NCBI RefSeq assembly: GCF_024357955.1
Contig: NZ_JANEYT010000018.1
Location: forward strand, 21,753 to 85,752
Source: Photobacterium pectinilyticum
Lineage (GTDB): Bacteria; Pseudomonadota; Gammaproteobacteria; Enterobacterales; Vibrionaceae
Direction: 5' to 3'
Length of the DNA stretch: 64,000 nt
A model generated the notes under the pieces. The model did not search any database. It was not told where the DNA came from and saw only the letters and a list, made by a program, of their open reading frames with translations. How positions within the stretch are numbered: position 1 is the first letter of the stretch; the number at the start of each line of letters is the position of its first letter. A program made the translations under genes and the position numbers. Shown piece by piece: positions 8,379 to 16,276 of this stretch.

Positions 8379-10727
8379 TTAAAAGTAAATGTGAGCGTCT
8401 ATCTCTATTGCGACTGCGCCACCTTCATCTTTGAAGTTAAATTCAAATGCGTTATCTATGTGGTCACAGGTGAGCCTTGTCACTCCATCATTATTTTGTG
8501 AGTGTAGTTTTGCTATTGGGTTACATGAACTTGTGTCGTGAAGGTAGAACGCATCTAGTAGAGTATTGGAGTGAACTAAGTGTCTGTTTATGTTTCTGAT
8601 CTTATCAGCGCAACTAGACTCACGGAGGGCTTGCCAGTCCTTGTGGCTAATGATGATAGTGTGATTGTCTTTTATGTCGTTAAGGTTAAGGTCGCAAATT
8701 GGTGACCCGCCAGTAGTTATCTGTTGTAGCGCAATCTGATTGTGAATGTTCTCTATGATGCGGCGATTGGATAAGCCATACCCAACACCAGTATTATCAA
8801 GAAATTCTTCCCTACTATGTGTTATTGGGGGGAATTTAATTGGGTCTTGTTTTTGTTTACAAAGAGATACATAACTCAGCAGTGGGAACTTAGTCGCTAA
8901 GTCAGTGCCTTTCATTAAAATCTTGTCAATGTGATTTTGCTTGATTTGCTCGCTAAGTGGTTGCGTATTTCTCAGCTCTATCAGTTGCTCTTCTAGATAC
9001 TTCACGACTTTATGAAGGATGGGAATTACTGAATTATTGAATGCAGCCTCTTCATGTCTGATGTCAAAATGAGAACAAAATACCTCAGCATAAGTTGGAG
9101 ACTGGGCGTAATACATAGATTGCTTTAGTTCACTGAGCATTCTTTTTGTAATTTGAATTGTCTTTTCACCCATGTTTATAGAGCTGGTTATGGTCTCAAT
9201 ACCTGTGTTTAGTTCTTTATCTAGGTTTTGGATACGCCAGCAGTAAAGGGCGTACATCACTAGAATTGGTAAGGCTCGAATGTATGCAATACCAAGCTCC
9301 TCTGAGTTTAGTGAGCTATACCCATGAGGTCTTCCAAGCTGTTGGATTACGCTGTTTAAAGAGGCGGGGAGGAGGTTTATGCCTAAATGCATAGCTTTTG
9401 AATTCGCAGGGTTGAAGCTTTCATGGCAATCTAAAATGCAGCGCCATTGGTCGTTTTGTGCTAGGGCTCTAAGTGTGTACTGAGCTGTTCTTTTGGCTGT
9501 TTGTGCTCCAACTGCCTTTATTATCTCTTCAACCATGTTTTTTTCGAACTCTGAGGCGATTTCTTTTACTTCTTGATACCTCACCGCAGATACGTCAGAG
9601 GCTAATGCGTCTTGTGTGTATTTATCTAGGAGTAAGAGAAATTTATTGATGTACTCTTGAGGATTGTTATTTAGCAGCTCCTTATGAATCTCGGTGAAGC
9701 TACTCACTTCGTCAAAATGCTCATAATTGTTGTCACCAAAGAGGCTTGAGAGCTGATAAATCTCATCACTAAAGTAGCTCTCGTAGGAAACAAAGTTTCT
9801 GTAGTTATCTATTAATTCGGGTAATAGCTCAGGCTTTTTATCAACCAGAAAATCAATCAGGCTTCGCACATGTCTATCTATAAAGAGGATTGTTTGTGGG
9901 CTTTGTATGTCCCATGTGTGCACGCCAATTAGAAAATCAGCTCTCAAAAGCCAGTATTGGTCAGAGTTTAGTTCTTTTATGCTTTCTTCGTAGAGATTCG
10001 TACTAAAGCGTTCAAATACGTCATAATTTTTAATTTTTCTATCGAAGAATAATACTAAGTGCTTGCCATAGTCCCTTTGTAAAAATACGTATTTATCGCG
10101 ACTTCCTGTGCTTCTAGCTGATGTTAAAGTCACGGCTAATTCACCAAGTAACTTCTTTATCGTAACGTGAGAGATAGAATTACTCTGGTTGGTGTAGGCG
10201 TTTTCAATTAGCTTGAACAGCTTTTGTTCCGTTGGTGTCTCGAAATGAGATGTTGAATTCCCAATATTGAAGCTTGCAATTTGTACAAGCAGCTCAATTT
10301 CTATCGCATGACTTGCGTTGCTGCTATCAGTCTTTGATAGTTTCGAAATAAGGTGTTCTGTGACCAAACTGTCTGAACGTGTGGCGAGGAAAACTATTTG
10401 TATAAATCTGAACTCTTTGATGAGTAAGGTAGACGTGATGAGTAAGAATACAGTTTCGAAAAACGAAACATAATTATCAGAGAAAGTGTTCTTATCAACA
10501 GAGCTAACATAAAGCGAAAACCAAATCAGTGTAATCAGCGTGAGGATGAGTTCACGGAAAAGAAATTGAATTTTGAACCCCATTTTTTGTTCGATAGCAT
10601 CCATGTAGTATGCAGACCCGTAGCGGGTTTTTACACGGTTAAGAACCTCAAGGGCTATAGGCATAGTGAATGCAGAGAAAGCAGTTAGAACTGCAATCAG
10701 GTGTGTAGTAATGCTCAATCTTTCCAT
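8379..10727 (-). CDS. Large membrane-anchored hypothetical protein
   Basis: A 782-aa protein. The N-terminal 140 residues contain several hydrophobic segments (HLIAVLTAFSAFTMPIAL, ELILTLITLIWFSLYV, FETVFLLITSTLLI), and the remaining ~640 residues are a helical cytoplasmic region. This architecture resembles DUF2254-like or other membrane-anchored sensors in outline only; no catalytic motif is visible. A hydrophobic helix near residues 485-505 (ALPILVMYALYCW) may be another membrane segment. Co-orientation with the 232-aa membrane protein downstream suggests a pair. Base composition is AT-rich like the surrounding cargo. Confidence 0.55.
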   Translation of the reverse strand: MERLSITTHLIAVLTAFSAFTMPIALEVLNRVKTRYGSAYYMDAIEQKMGFKIQFLFRELILTLITLIWFSLYVSSVDKNTFSDNYVSFFETVFLLITSTLLIKEFRFIQIVFLATRSDSLVTEHLISKLSKTDSSNASHAIEIELLVQIASFNIGNSTSHFETPTEQKLFKLIENAYTNQSNSISHVTIKKLLGELAVTLTSARSTGSRDKYVFLQRDYGKHLVLFFDRKIKNYDVFERFSTNLYEESIKELNSDQYWLLRADFLIGVHTWDIQSPQTILFIDRHVRSLIDFLVDKKPELLPELIDNYRNFVSYESYFSDEIYQLSSLFGDNNYEHFDEVSSFTEIHKELLNNNPQEYINKFLLLLDKYTQDALASDVSAVRYQEVKEIASEFEKNMVEEIIKAVGAQTAKRTAQYTLRALAQNDQWRCILDCHESFNPANSKAMHLGINLLPASLNSVIQQLGRPHGYSSLNSEELGIAYIRALPILVMYALYCWRIQNLDKELNTGIETITSSINMGEKTIQITKRMLSELKQSMYYAQSPTYAEVFCSHFDIRHEEAAFNNSVIPILHKVVKYLEEQLIELRNTQPLSEQIKQNHIDKILMKGTDLATKFPLLSYVSLCKQKQDPIKFPPITHSREEFLDNTGVGYGLSNRRIIENIHNQIALQQITTGGSPICDLNLNDIKDNHTIIISHKDWQALRESSCADKIRNINRHLVHSNTLLDAFYLHDTSSCNPIAKLHSQNNDGVTRLTCDHIDNAFEFNFKDEGGAVAIEIDAHIYF

Positions 10728-11066
10728 TTAGCTTAACTGACCGTTGTTTGCTGGGTTGACTATCTGGGTATTCATAAGTGTCCGAGGTACAAAGCTCTAG
10801 GCTCACAAAGTAATTGATAGGTAAAGCCTCACATATCCTTTCAACACATTACTGGTATTAGTAAAAGTTAGTCAAATAATGCTTTAGTGAATTGAGAGGT
10901 TATCTACGCGTAACAACGAATGGGGCAATTTCATGTTACATACCCAGCCAGCACTGTTCTGGACACAAAGACGTGTTTGCCGAGATCGGCGTCAGCACGT
11001 CCTTGACAACAATGTGATAGAGTCAATGCTCTAATCCGTGTACCTGTTATAATTAATTCTTGTCAA
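10728..11066. other. Intergenic region, no gene seen
   Basis: About 340 bp between the large membrane-protein gene and the recombinase. Because it adjoins a tyrosine recombinase it could hold an attachment site, but no paired direct repeat or attC-like structure was identified by eye. Confidence 0.4.
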
Positions 11067-11651
11067 TCAGCTCTCAATTTCTTCCGATAACCGAAGAGCA
11101 TCCTCTATCTCTACCCCCAAATATTTGATCGTATTTTCAATTTTGGTGTGACCAAGCAAAAGCTGGATCGCTCGAATATTTTTGGTCTTCTGATAAATCA
11201 GTGTTGCTTTGGTTCGGCGCAGTGAGTGGGTTCCATATAGATCAGGGTTATGACCTAAAGCAAGTGCCCAACTCCGAATGATTCGACGGTAATATGAGTA
11301 GCTTAGAGATTGATTAGGCTTTCGTGGGCTTGGGAAAAGGTAGTCTTTAGGTTGAAGCTCTTGGTCTTTAATCCAATGGCTCAGCGTTTGCTGTGTTCTC
11401 TGAGTGATCTCAAACTGAACGTCATTGCCAGTCTTTTTCTGAACATATTGGACACGGTTGAATACTAAGAAGTTAGATGAAACATCTGACACCCTTAATG
11501 ATAATAGGTCGTTTGAACGTAGCTTGCTATCGATTGCAAGATTAAGAAGAGATAGTTCCATCAGATTATTACTGAGCTCTAAGCGAGTCCTAATCCGCCA
11601 AATTTCCTCTAATCTAAATGGCTTTTTTACACCCGTTTTCTTGCACTCCAT
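11067..11651 (-). CDS. Short tyrosine recombinase (phage integrase family)
   Basis: A 194-aa site-specific recombinase. The start at 11651 (MECKKTGVKKPF) is chosen because GAGGGAG lies just upstream and a terminator of the preceding transcription unit occupies 11703-11730. All catalytic residues of the family are visible: Arg about 45 (SKLRSNDL), Lys about 72, His 142 and Arg 145 (HSLRRTK), His 168 (LLGHT) and Tyr 177 (TIKYLG). It is much shorter than phage integrases because the N-terminal core-binding arm domain is missing or minimal, as in the small plasmid and transposon recombinases. It could resolve plasmid multimers or have mobilised the neighbouring cargo. Confidence 0.85.
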   Translation of the reverse strand: MECKKTGVKKPFRLEEIWRIRTRLELSNNLMELSLLNLAIDSKLRSNDLLSLRVSDVSSNFLVFNRVQYVQKKTGNDVQFEITQRTQQTLSHWIKDQELQPKDYLFPSPRKPNQSLSYSYYRRIIRSWALALGHNPDLYGTHSLRRTKATLIYQKTKNIRAIQLLLGHTKIENTIKYLGVEIEDALRLSEEIES

Positions 11652-11702
11652 ATGCTCCCTCGTTGTACTGTTGTGAACAGCATCCAAACATGAAGTTTTG
11701 TG

Positions 11703-11730
11703 AAAAAAGAGCGAACTTACTCGTTCGCTC
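11703..11730 (-). terminator. Rho-independent terminator of the minus-strand cargo unit
   Basis: The inverted repeat GAGCGAAC 11709-11716 and GTTCGCTC 11723-11730 is followed, on the minus strand, by six T (11703-11708). It ends transcription of the carboxymuconolactone decarboxylase-like gene before the recombinase. Confidence 0.8.
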
Positions 11731-11751
11731 GATGACATCTAGCTCGTAGGA

Positions 11752-12303
11752 CTATTTTTTAGACCAAGCAAACTTCTCAAATACTTTGTCTACTGGGGTG
11801 TGAGCAACGTGGTTTACGTAGTTGCTGATCACTTTTTGTGATAGGCCAAGGATCACTTCAAGTACCTGTTGCTGACCGTAACCCGCAGCAAAAAATGCTG
11901 CTAAATCTGCCTCTGAGACATTCCCGCGATCACGTACTACCGCGAGAGTGAAGTCTTTTAATGCTTGAAGCTTTTCTGTAGGCATCGCTTCATCGTTACG
12001 CAGTGCTTCAGTCAGTGCTGAATCAACTTTCATTGAATGTGCAATACCAGTGTGTGCAGGAACGCAGTAGTGACACTCATGTTCAACGTTAATGGTTTGC
12101 CATACTACCGTTAGCTCTTCAGCGTCGAATGATGTGTTGGTGAATTGCTGATGTAGTTGCGTGTAAGCCGTTAGGATTTGAGGAGACTCAGCCATTACTG
12201 CGTAAAGACCAGGAACCATACCCATTTGCTTTTGTGCGCCTTCAAGGATTGCTTTGCTTTTCTCAGGTGCTGACTCAACAGTGTGTAGTTTAAACTCGCA
12301 CAT
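11752..12303 (-). CDS. Carboxymuconolactone decarboxylase / AhpD-like protein
   Basis: A 183-aa all-helical protein. The AhpD-type redox motif is clear at residues 77-84: C-HY-C-VPA-H, with two cysteines and the following histidine, within VEHECHYCVPAHTG. Members of this family act as peroxidase-linked disulfide reductases or related oxidative-stress enzymes. The ribosome site AGGAAAAG precedes the start. It lies downstream of the DUF2798 gene on the same strand and both are divergent from a LysR regulator, the common layout for a regulator-controlled stress or detoxification unit. Confidence 0.8.
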   Translation of the reverse strand: MCEFKLHTVESAPEKSKAILEGAQKQMGMVPGLYAVMAESPQILTAYTQLHQQFTNTSFDAEELTVVWQTINVEHECHYCVPAHTGIAHSMKVDSALTEALRNDEAMPTEKLQALKDFTLAVVRDRGNVSEADLAAFFAAGYGQQQVLEVILGLSQKVISNYVNHVAHTPVDKVFEKFAWSKK

Positions 12304-12341
12304 TTTCTTTTCCTATTCTCTAACTTATTAACTTGACTGAT

Positions 12342-12584
12342 TTATTTTACTTCTGGCTCTAGCAGCACTTTGGTTACGAACAGACGAACCGTTGGTGCAA
12401 CGAGGGCTAAAACCAGCAGTGCCGATGGCACCATTTGTGAAACTGCGTTTAACCATGCATCGAAGAACACACCGTTTGTCGGTAGTGTCTTAGCAACCAT
12501 GATAGCTGGCATACTAAGCAGCATAGTTGGTAGAACCATAGAAACCATTAGTGGGTACTGGAACTTACGTGGAAATTTTTTCAT
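12342..12584 (-). CDS. DUF2798-like two-helix membrane protein
   Basis: An 80-aa protein when started at 12584 (MKKFPRKFQYPL) with AGAGAG upstream; the longer frame to 12656 would run into the LysR promoter. Two hydrophobic helices (LMVSMVLPTMLLSMPAIMV and MVPSALLVLALVAPTVRLFV) separated by a short polar loop with a tryptophan match the DUF2798 family. The function of the family is unknown. It is probably co-transcribed with the AhpD-like gene 38 bp downstream. Confidence 0.65.
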   Translation of the reverse strand: MKKFPRKFQYPLMVSMVLPTMLLSMPAIMVAKTLPTNGVFFDAWLNAVSQMVPSALLVLALVAPTVRLFVTKVLLEPEVK

Positions 12585-12730
12585 GCTGCTCTCTCTTATG
12601 CTTGACTGCGATTGGCTAACTGATGGGGTTATATTAGTCCTGATTTCCGCAATCAAAAATAGACAACATTGAACTTGAATCTTTCATATTTGAATGATTA
12701 ACTCAGAGTACAACTCTTAATGGTGATCAA

Positions 12731-13651
12731 ATGAAAGCAAAGGATATCTCTAACCTCTACCTGTTTTGCCAATCTGTTGAGTGCGGTGGTTTTGCCGCAG
12801 CGAGTCTCAAAACCCACGTTTCGGCCCCAACGTTATCAAGGGCGGTTGCAAGCCTTGAAGATAAACTGGGAGAAAAACTGGTACACCGTAATGCAAAGCA
12901 GTTCCAACTGACGACGGCTGGTGACGAATACTACCAACGCTTCGCTGCTCTATTTATGCAGTTAAATGATGAATGGACGCAGCTTTCGAATAGCCAGCCA
13001 GTATTAACAGGTGAAATCCGAGTCTCTTGCCCAGAGCCATTTGCGGATAATTTCCTGCAAAAGATGGCGATTGAGTTTATGCAGCTTCACCCCGAAGTTT
13101 CTGTAACCATCCAATTTAGCGCAGGCACAGAGCGTTTTTTTGATGAGCAGATTGACCTTGCGATTGTGACGACTCCACCTCATGCTAGTCATTTAATTCA
13201 GCGTCAGTTGTTTGAATCACCATTAATGCTAGCGGCATCACCAAGCTATATCGAAAAACATGGTCAGCCCGAACAAGCAGAAGAGTTGATTAATCATCAG
13301 CTACTATCAGGGAATAGCTTGCCATATTGGGAGTTAAAAGAAGACGAAAAAGCGATCCGTATTCCTTATCAACCACGATATTCTGTTAGCAGTCTACGCT
13401 TGAATATTGATGCCACACTGGCAGGAGCAGGGATCTGTATGATGCCAAGAGCAGCCTTTGAAAAGCGTGCCAAAAGAAAAGAGTTAGTAGAGGTATTGCC
13501 AGACGTTGAATGCCCAACAGGTAAAGCATTCTTGGTGTGGGCAGACAGAAAACTGATAGCGACCAGAGTGGTTGCATTTAGAGACATGATTTTTGAACGC
13601 TTTGGGCAATCAGCTGAGTTTTTGGCTTCGATAAACTCAGAGCGAGATTGA
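12731..13651 (+). CDS. LysR-family transcriptional regulator
   Basis: A 306-aa protein of standard LysR length. Residues 1-60 form the winged helix-turn-helix (ISNLYLFCQSVECGGFAAAS, then APTLSRAVASLEDKLGEKL), and residues 90-295 form the substrate-binding domain (GEIRVSCPEPFADNF onward). It is transcribed divergently from the DUF2798/AhpD-like pair across about 146 bp, so it most likely controls that pair in response to a small ligand. The ligand cannot be told from sequence. Confidence 0.9.
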   Translation: MKAKDISNLYLFCQSVECGGFAAASLKTHVSAPTLSRAVASLEDKLGEKLVHRNAKQFQLTTAGDEYYQRFAALFMQLNDEWTQLSNSQPVLTGEIRVSCPEPFADNFLQKMAIEFMQLHPEVSVTIQFSAGTERFFDEQIDLAIVTTPPHASHLIQRQLFESPLMLAASPSYIEKHGQPEQAEELINHQLLSGNSLPYWELKEDEKAIRIPYQPRYSVSSLRLNIDATLAGAGICMMPRAAFEKRAKRKELVEVLPDVECPTGKAFLVWADRKLIATRVVAFRDMIFERFGQSAEFLASINSERD

Positions 13652-13668
13652 TCGTTATGATGAAAAAA

Positions 13669-13699
13669 AACGCCAGACTAGATGATCAAATCTGGCGTT
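13669..13699. terminator. Bidirectional terminator between lysR and the DoxX-like gene
   Basis: AACGCCAGA 13669-13677 pairs with TCTGGCGTT 13691-13699. A-rich sequence (GAAAAAAAA) precedes it and T-rich sequence follows it, so it can end both the LysR gene (plus) and the convergent DoxX-like gene (minus). Confidence 0.8.
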
Positions 13700-13706
13700 T
13701 GTTTTG

Positions 13707-14228
13707 TTAGCGATTATTTTTACGAAAATATAGAAATGCATTTAACCAAGCTATCCCCAAAATAATCAGAGTCATTACAGGTGGTTTAGACTGAAGTGGC
13801 AATACTTCCGCTGGCACGTTTGGCAACAGGTGAACATACACCGCAACAATCATAATCGCTGTGGTTAATAGCGTTGAGAACTGCATCGCTCTATCTTTTA
13901 TCGGTGTTGCGAGTGCCTTATTACCAATCATCACCACAAGTAGCAACATACCTGCAAAAATCTCACCTAATTGACCTGCCCAACGAGACAGAGTTGGGAA
14001 AGGCAGCTCACTCAGTACAATCTGTTTTGCAAACATCGTCGTAAACGGGTCGAAAAATTTTACGGTTCCCGCCATCACCATAAAAGCACCGAGAAGACCC
14101 GTCAGTATTTTTTGGATTTTTGTTCCTATGCTGTCAGTTTTGTCATAGCTACAAACCAAAAAAACACCCGTAACGAGTAGCATTGTGCCGATAAGAGATA
14201 GTTCAAGAATAAGTTGTGATGTGCTCAT
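13707..14228 (-). CDS. DoxX-like membrane protein
   Basis: A 173-aa protein with four to five hydrophobic helices (LILELSLIGTMLLVTGVFLV, ILTGLLGAFMVMAGTVKFF, EIFAGMLLLVVMIGN, LLTTAIMIVAVYVHLL, VMTLIILGIAWLNAFLYF). The pattern of a helix with GxxKF followed by a second helix pair is reminiscent of DoxX/DoxD-type proteins, which associate with redox or respiratory functions. It converges on the LysR gene and may belong to the same imported chromosomal segment. Confidence 0.5.
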   Translation of the reverse strand: MSTSQLILELSLIGTMLLVTGVFLVCSYDKTDSIGTKIQKILTGLLGAFMVMAGTVKFFDPFTTMFAKQIVLSELPFPTLSRWAGQLGEIFAGMLLLVVMIGNKALATPIKDRAMQFSTLLTTAIMIVAVYVHLLPNVPAEVLPLQSKPPVMTLIILGIAWLNAFLYFRKNNR

Positions 14229-14438
14229 AGCAAACCTTCATTATGTTTTAGTAAGTTGATGGCGCTATTCTACGAAACACTATAGAGTTCAAAAACAGAC
14301 AGGTTTGATTCTTATTCATTCAAAAATGAAAGATTGAATTGTATTTAGATTTCCTCCTAGACCGTTTTGGGGCACAAATTAGTCAGCCAGGCATAGGTTG
14401 ACCAGAAGATGGACAAAGTTTTTTTACAACAAAGGGCA

Positions 14439-14642
14439 CTAAAACACGCCATGCTCTAAACGGCCGATCAGGTCGAGTACAACCTCAGTGTCTTCTTCTG
14501 TCGAAAGCATATCAATTGGTCGCTTGTTACCAAGTCCTCGAACTGGGTGCTGAAGCCAGCGATGAGTGGCATCTTCATTTCCAAACAGTGCAAGCGCAGC
14601 CTGGAATACTTTGTCAAAATTCTTTTGGGTTTCTTTATTCAT
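14439..14642 (-). CDS. Orphan DUF2384 (MbcA/ParS/Xre) toxin-binding domain protein
   Basis: A 67-aa protein consisting almost only of the DUF2384 domain: ALALFGNEDATHRWLQHP, a glycine turn, then RPIDML and a terminal LDLIGRLEHGVF, all diagnostic. Normal Xre/ParS antitoxins of RES-type systems have an additional N-terminal helix-turn-helix and total about 120-150 aa, and are followed by a RES toxin gene. Here the N-terminal part is absent and no RES gene follows. AGGCG lies upstream of the ATG, so it may still be expressed, perhaps as an antitoxin that neutralises a toxin elsewhere (inference). Confidence 0.75.
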   Translation of the reverse strand: MNKETQKNFDKVFQAALALFGNEDATHRWLQHPVRGLGNKRPIDMLSTEEDTEVVLDLIGRLEHGVF

Positions 14643-15016
14643 TCAAAATTTCGCCTAAATTTATATGATCAATGTCATACACCATAGCTGCATTGGGAAA
14701 AAGAGGACAAATAAAGATTAGACGAACGGATAGGTCGTAATGCTCTAAACAAAAATGGGGCAAAAATGAGTTTGCCAACATCGCCACTATTCGATCCCAA
14801 TCAGCAAAGAAAACACTGCTCCTATAAGAACTATGCTTTCTTTCAGCTCCCCCACATAACCTTAGATATTAACCATTTTGATAGATGTTACACCTTTAGG
14901 GATTCAAAACATGAATTTTCCGCATTGGTGGCTCCTACATTAGCTAAACACTTATCGCCAGTATAAGTAGTTATTAATAATTCTCTGCGATCACAAAGCT
15001 AAGTTCGGATATATCT
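14643..15016. other. Intergenic region, no gene supported
   Basis: About 370 bp. A plus-strand frame at 14766-14966 has no good ribosome site and no recognisable composition. Nothing else is seen. Confidence 0.4.
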
Positions 15017-15356
15017 CTATTGCTCAACTCTTGGCTTCGCTTCAGCACGTCTTAGCTCCTCTAAGTTACTGACAAATAATTCATTTGTCTTATGGCGGAA
15101 ATGCCGTGTTTGGTAGGGCAGCAATGCTCGCAGTTTGTTGTTGAGATATATGTTTTCCTTACGGTTAATTGCGATTCCCCACATTGCTGTGTTCCGTCTT
15201 CGTTGCTTTACCTGCGTTGTGTCGATGACGATGATCAGGCGAGACTTAATGTGATTAACGATTGTTGTAAGCTCTGCTTGTTTAGAACTTGCTATAAATA
15301 TCTACGCAATCTATCAAATATGCGGCAAACCGAATTTCTGTTTCGTTAAAGTGCAT
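15017..15356 (-). pseudogene. Small gene split by a +1 frameshift
   Basis: The minus strand starts at ATG 15356 (MHFNETEIRFAAYLIDCVDI) and stops after 24 codons at TAA 15282-15284. Shifting +1 at that point opens a further protein-like frame to the stop at 15017-15019 (AELTTIVNHIKSRLIIVID ... RRRNTAMWGIAINRKENIYL ... NLEELRRAEAKPRVEQ) that has no start of its own. Together they would encode about 112 aa. The break falls at TTC-TAA, a context that could allow programmed +1 slippage, but a decayed gene is simpler. The start codon overlaps the preceding stop (TAATG). No family is recognised. Confidence 0.4.
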
Positions 15357-15478
15357 TACCTTTGGCGTAAATCCTTCATACCAAAGAGCGAGAGCGACTG
15401 GTTCAAATCGTCTTGATCAATGTTCGTAATACCGTTGCGAACTAACCGGTCAAACGTGAATTGTGTCTCGCCTATCAT
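15356..15478 (-). CDS. Small ORF, 40 aa, upstream of the split gene
   Basis: On the minus strand an ATG at 15478 (MIGETQFTFDRLVRNGITNI) runs to a TAA at 15356-15358 that overlaps the ATG of the next frame (TAATG). AGGGAG lies about 8 bases before the start. The product is hydrophilic, with QDDLNQSLSLFGMKDLRQR at its end. No function is recognised. The stop/start overlap suggests translational coupling with the split gene downstream. Confidence 0.4.
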   Translation of the reverse strand: MIGETQFTFDRLVRNGITNIDQDDLNQSLSLFGMKDLRQR

Positions 15479-15602
15479 CGCCGCCACTCCCTGAACATAT
15501 TCACTATCAATTCTATTACTATCATCTTGCTTTTAAGGCACTAATCATATCGATCAGCTTAGTTTATTGAGTAAAAAAGAAGACGGAAAAAAGGGCAGAA
15601 AA

Positions 15603-15714
15603 ATAAAAAACACCCTTCAAAATCCCCAAAAAATAAAAGTTGTAAGTTGTTGATTAAAATATAGAAAACATCGTTTTTTTAGGAAATTTCCCGCGGGAAA
15701 TCCCCAGTTTCCGA
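15603..15714. repeat. 112-bp dispersed repeat, copy B, with 16-bp palindrome
   Basis: Direct copy of 2541-2653. The palindrome ATTTCCCGCGGGAAAT is at 15686-15701 and is identical to that in copy A, while the sequence between the landmarks has diverged slightly. Conservation of the palindrome and its CCCC flank over the spacer suggests selection for a binding site. Confidence 0.75.
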
Positions 15715-15757
15715 TGAGTTTGAACGTCATTTCGAGGGCGTAATTTCTTGGAATAAT

Positions 15758-15822
15758 AAAGTTTGTACAGAGGCCAGAAAGTTTGTACACAAAGCCAAGA
15801 TTGGGATAATAAAGTCTGTACA
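15758..15822 (+). repeat. Three iteron-like repeats AAAGTYTGTACA
   Basis: AAAGTTTGTACA occurs at 15758-15769 and 15778-15789, and AAAGTCTGTACA at 15811-15822, spaced 20 and 33 bp. Two copies are preceded by AAT-AAT. They lie just after palindrome repeat B, echoing the arrangement at the main origin, but the sequence differs from the 22-bp iterons. Confidence 0.5.
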
Positions 15823-16224
15823 GTGTTAGGAACTAGCCGATAATAGAGCGGCTAAGAGCAGCCAAACATGAGAGAAAATTGACGCTCATTTACAGGTATT
15901 CAGTCGATGAGCCTTCACTGGATCAAGTATTCTTCCGGCTATTCTTCTACATAGAGGCTGCCCAACCCCATCTCTAGTGATTTCACATCAGCGCAGCAAT
16001 ACATCCGTAACAACTCGGCCTAACTCCTTGCAGTTAGATCACTTTTGGCGTGCCTTGGTTATGCATTGGGTTACTTCCAGGGCGTAACTAGATCAGGGTA
16101 AGCATCAATATTTACGATCACACTTCCTGAGCACTTTATGATTACCCCTCTTCTCAACTCAGCATTTTGATCAACCACGCTCACCCCCAATAGAGGTGGC
16201 AAGTAGGCCTTGTTCCATTGCCGC

Positions 16225-16259
16225 AAGATCAATTGGCATTGGAATTATTTCAATAAAAT
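16225..16259 (+). promoter_or_regulatory. Promoter of the PRTRC E-C operon (shared 19-bp-spaced class)
   Basis: AAGATCAATT 16225-16234, then 19 bp, then TAAAAT 16254-16259. The same layout precedes five other genes in the cassette. Transcription would begin about 10 bases before the E start codon. Confidence 0.6.
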
Positions 16260-16276
16260 GGAGGTACACACATTCA

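Larger units (their letters stand above)
15479..16276. other. 800-bp gene-free region with repeat copy B and iteron-like repeats
   Basis: This gap holds copy B of the 112-bp palindrome repeat (15603-15714), three iteron-like repeats (15758-15822) and, at its right end, the promoter of the PRTRC operon (16225-16259). The stretch 15830-16220 contains no gene or clear repeat. The composition suggests the relic of a second origin. Confidence 0.55.

Noticed and set aside
10728..11066. Possible integron attC or attachment site next to the recombinase.
   Set aside because: No attC-like paired boxes or flanking direct repeats could be found, and the recombinase lacks integron-integrase features.
14766..14966. 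A 66-aa plus-strand frame.
   Set aside because: No convincing ribosome site, cysteine-poor random-looking composition and no context.
15092..15349. An 85-aa plus-strand frame rich in cysteine.
   Set aside because: It is the antisense shadow of the split minus-strand gene at 15017-15356.
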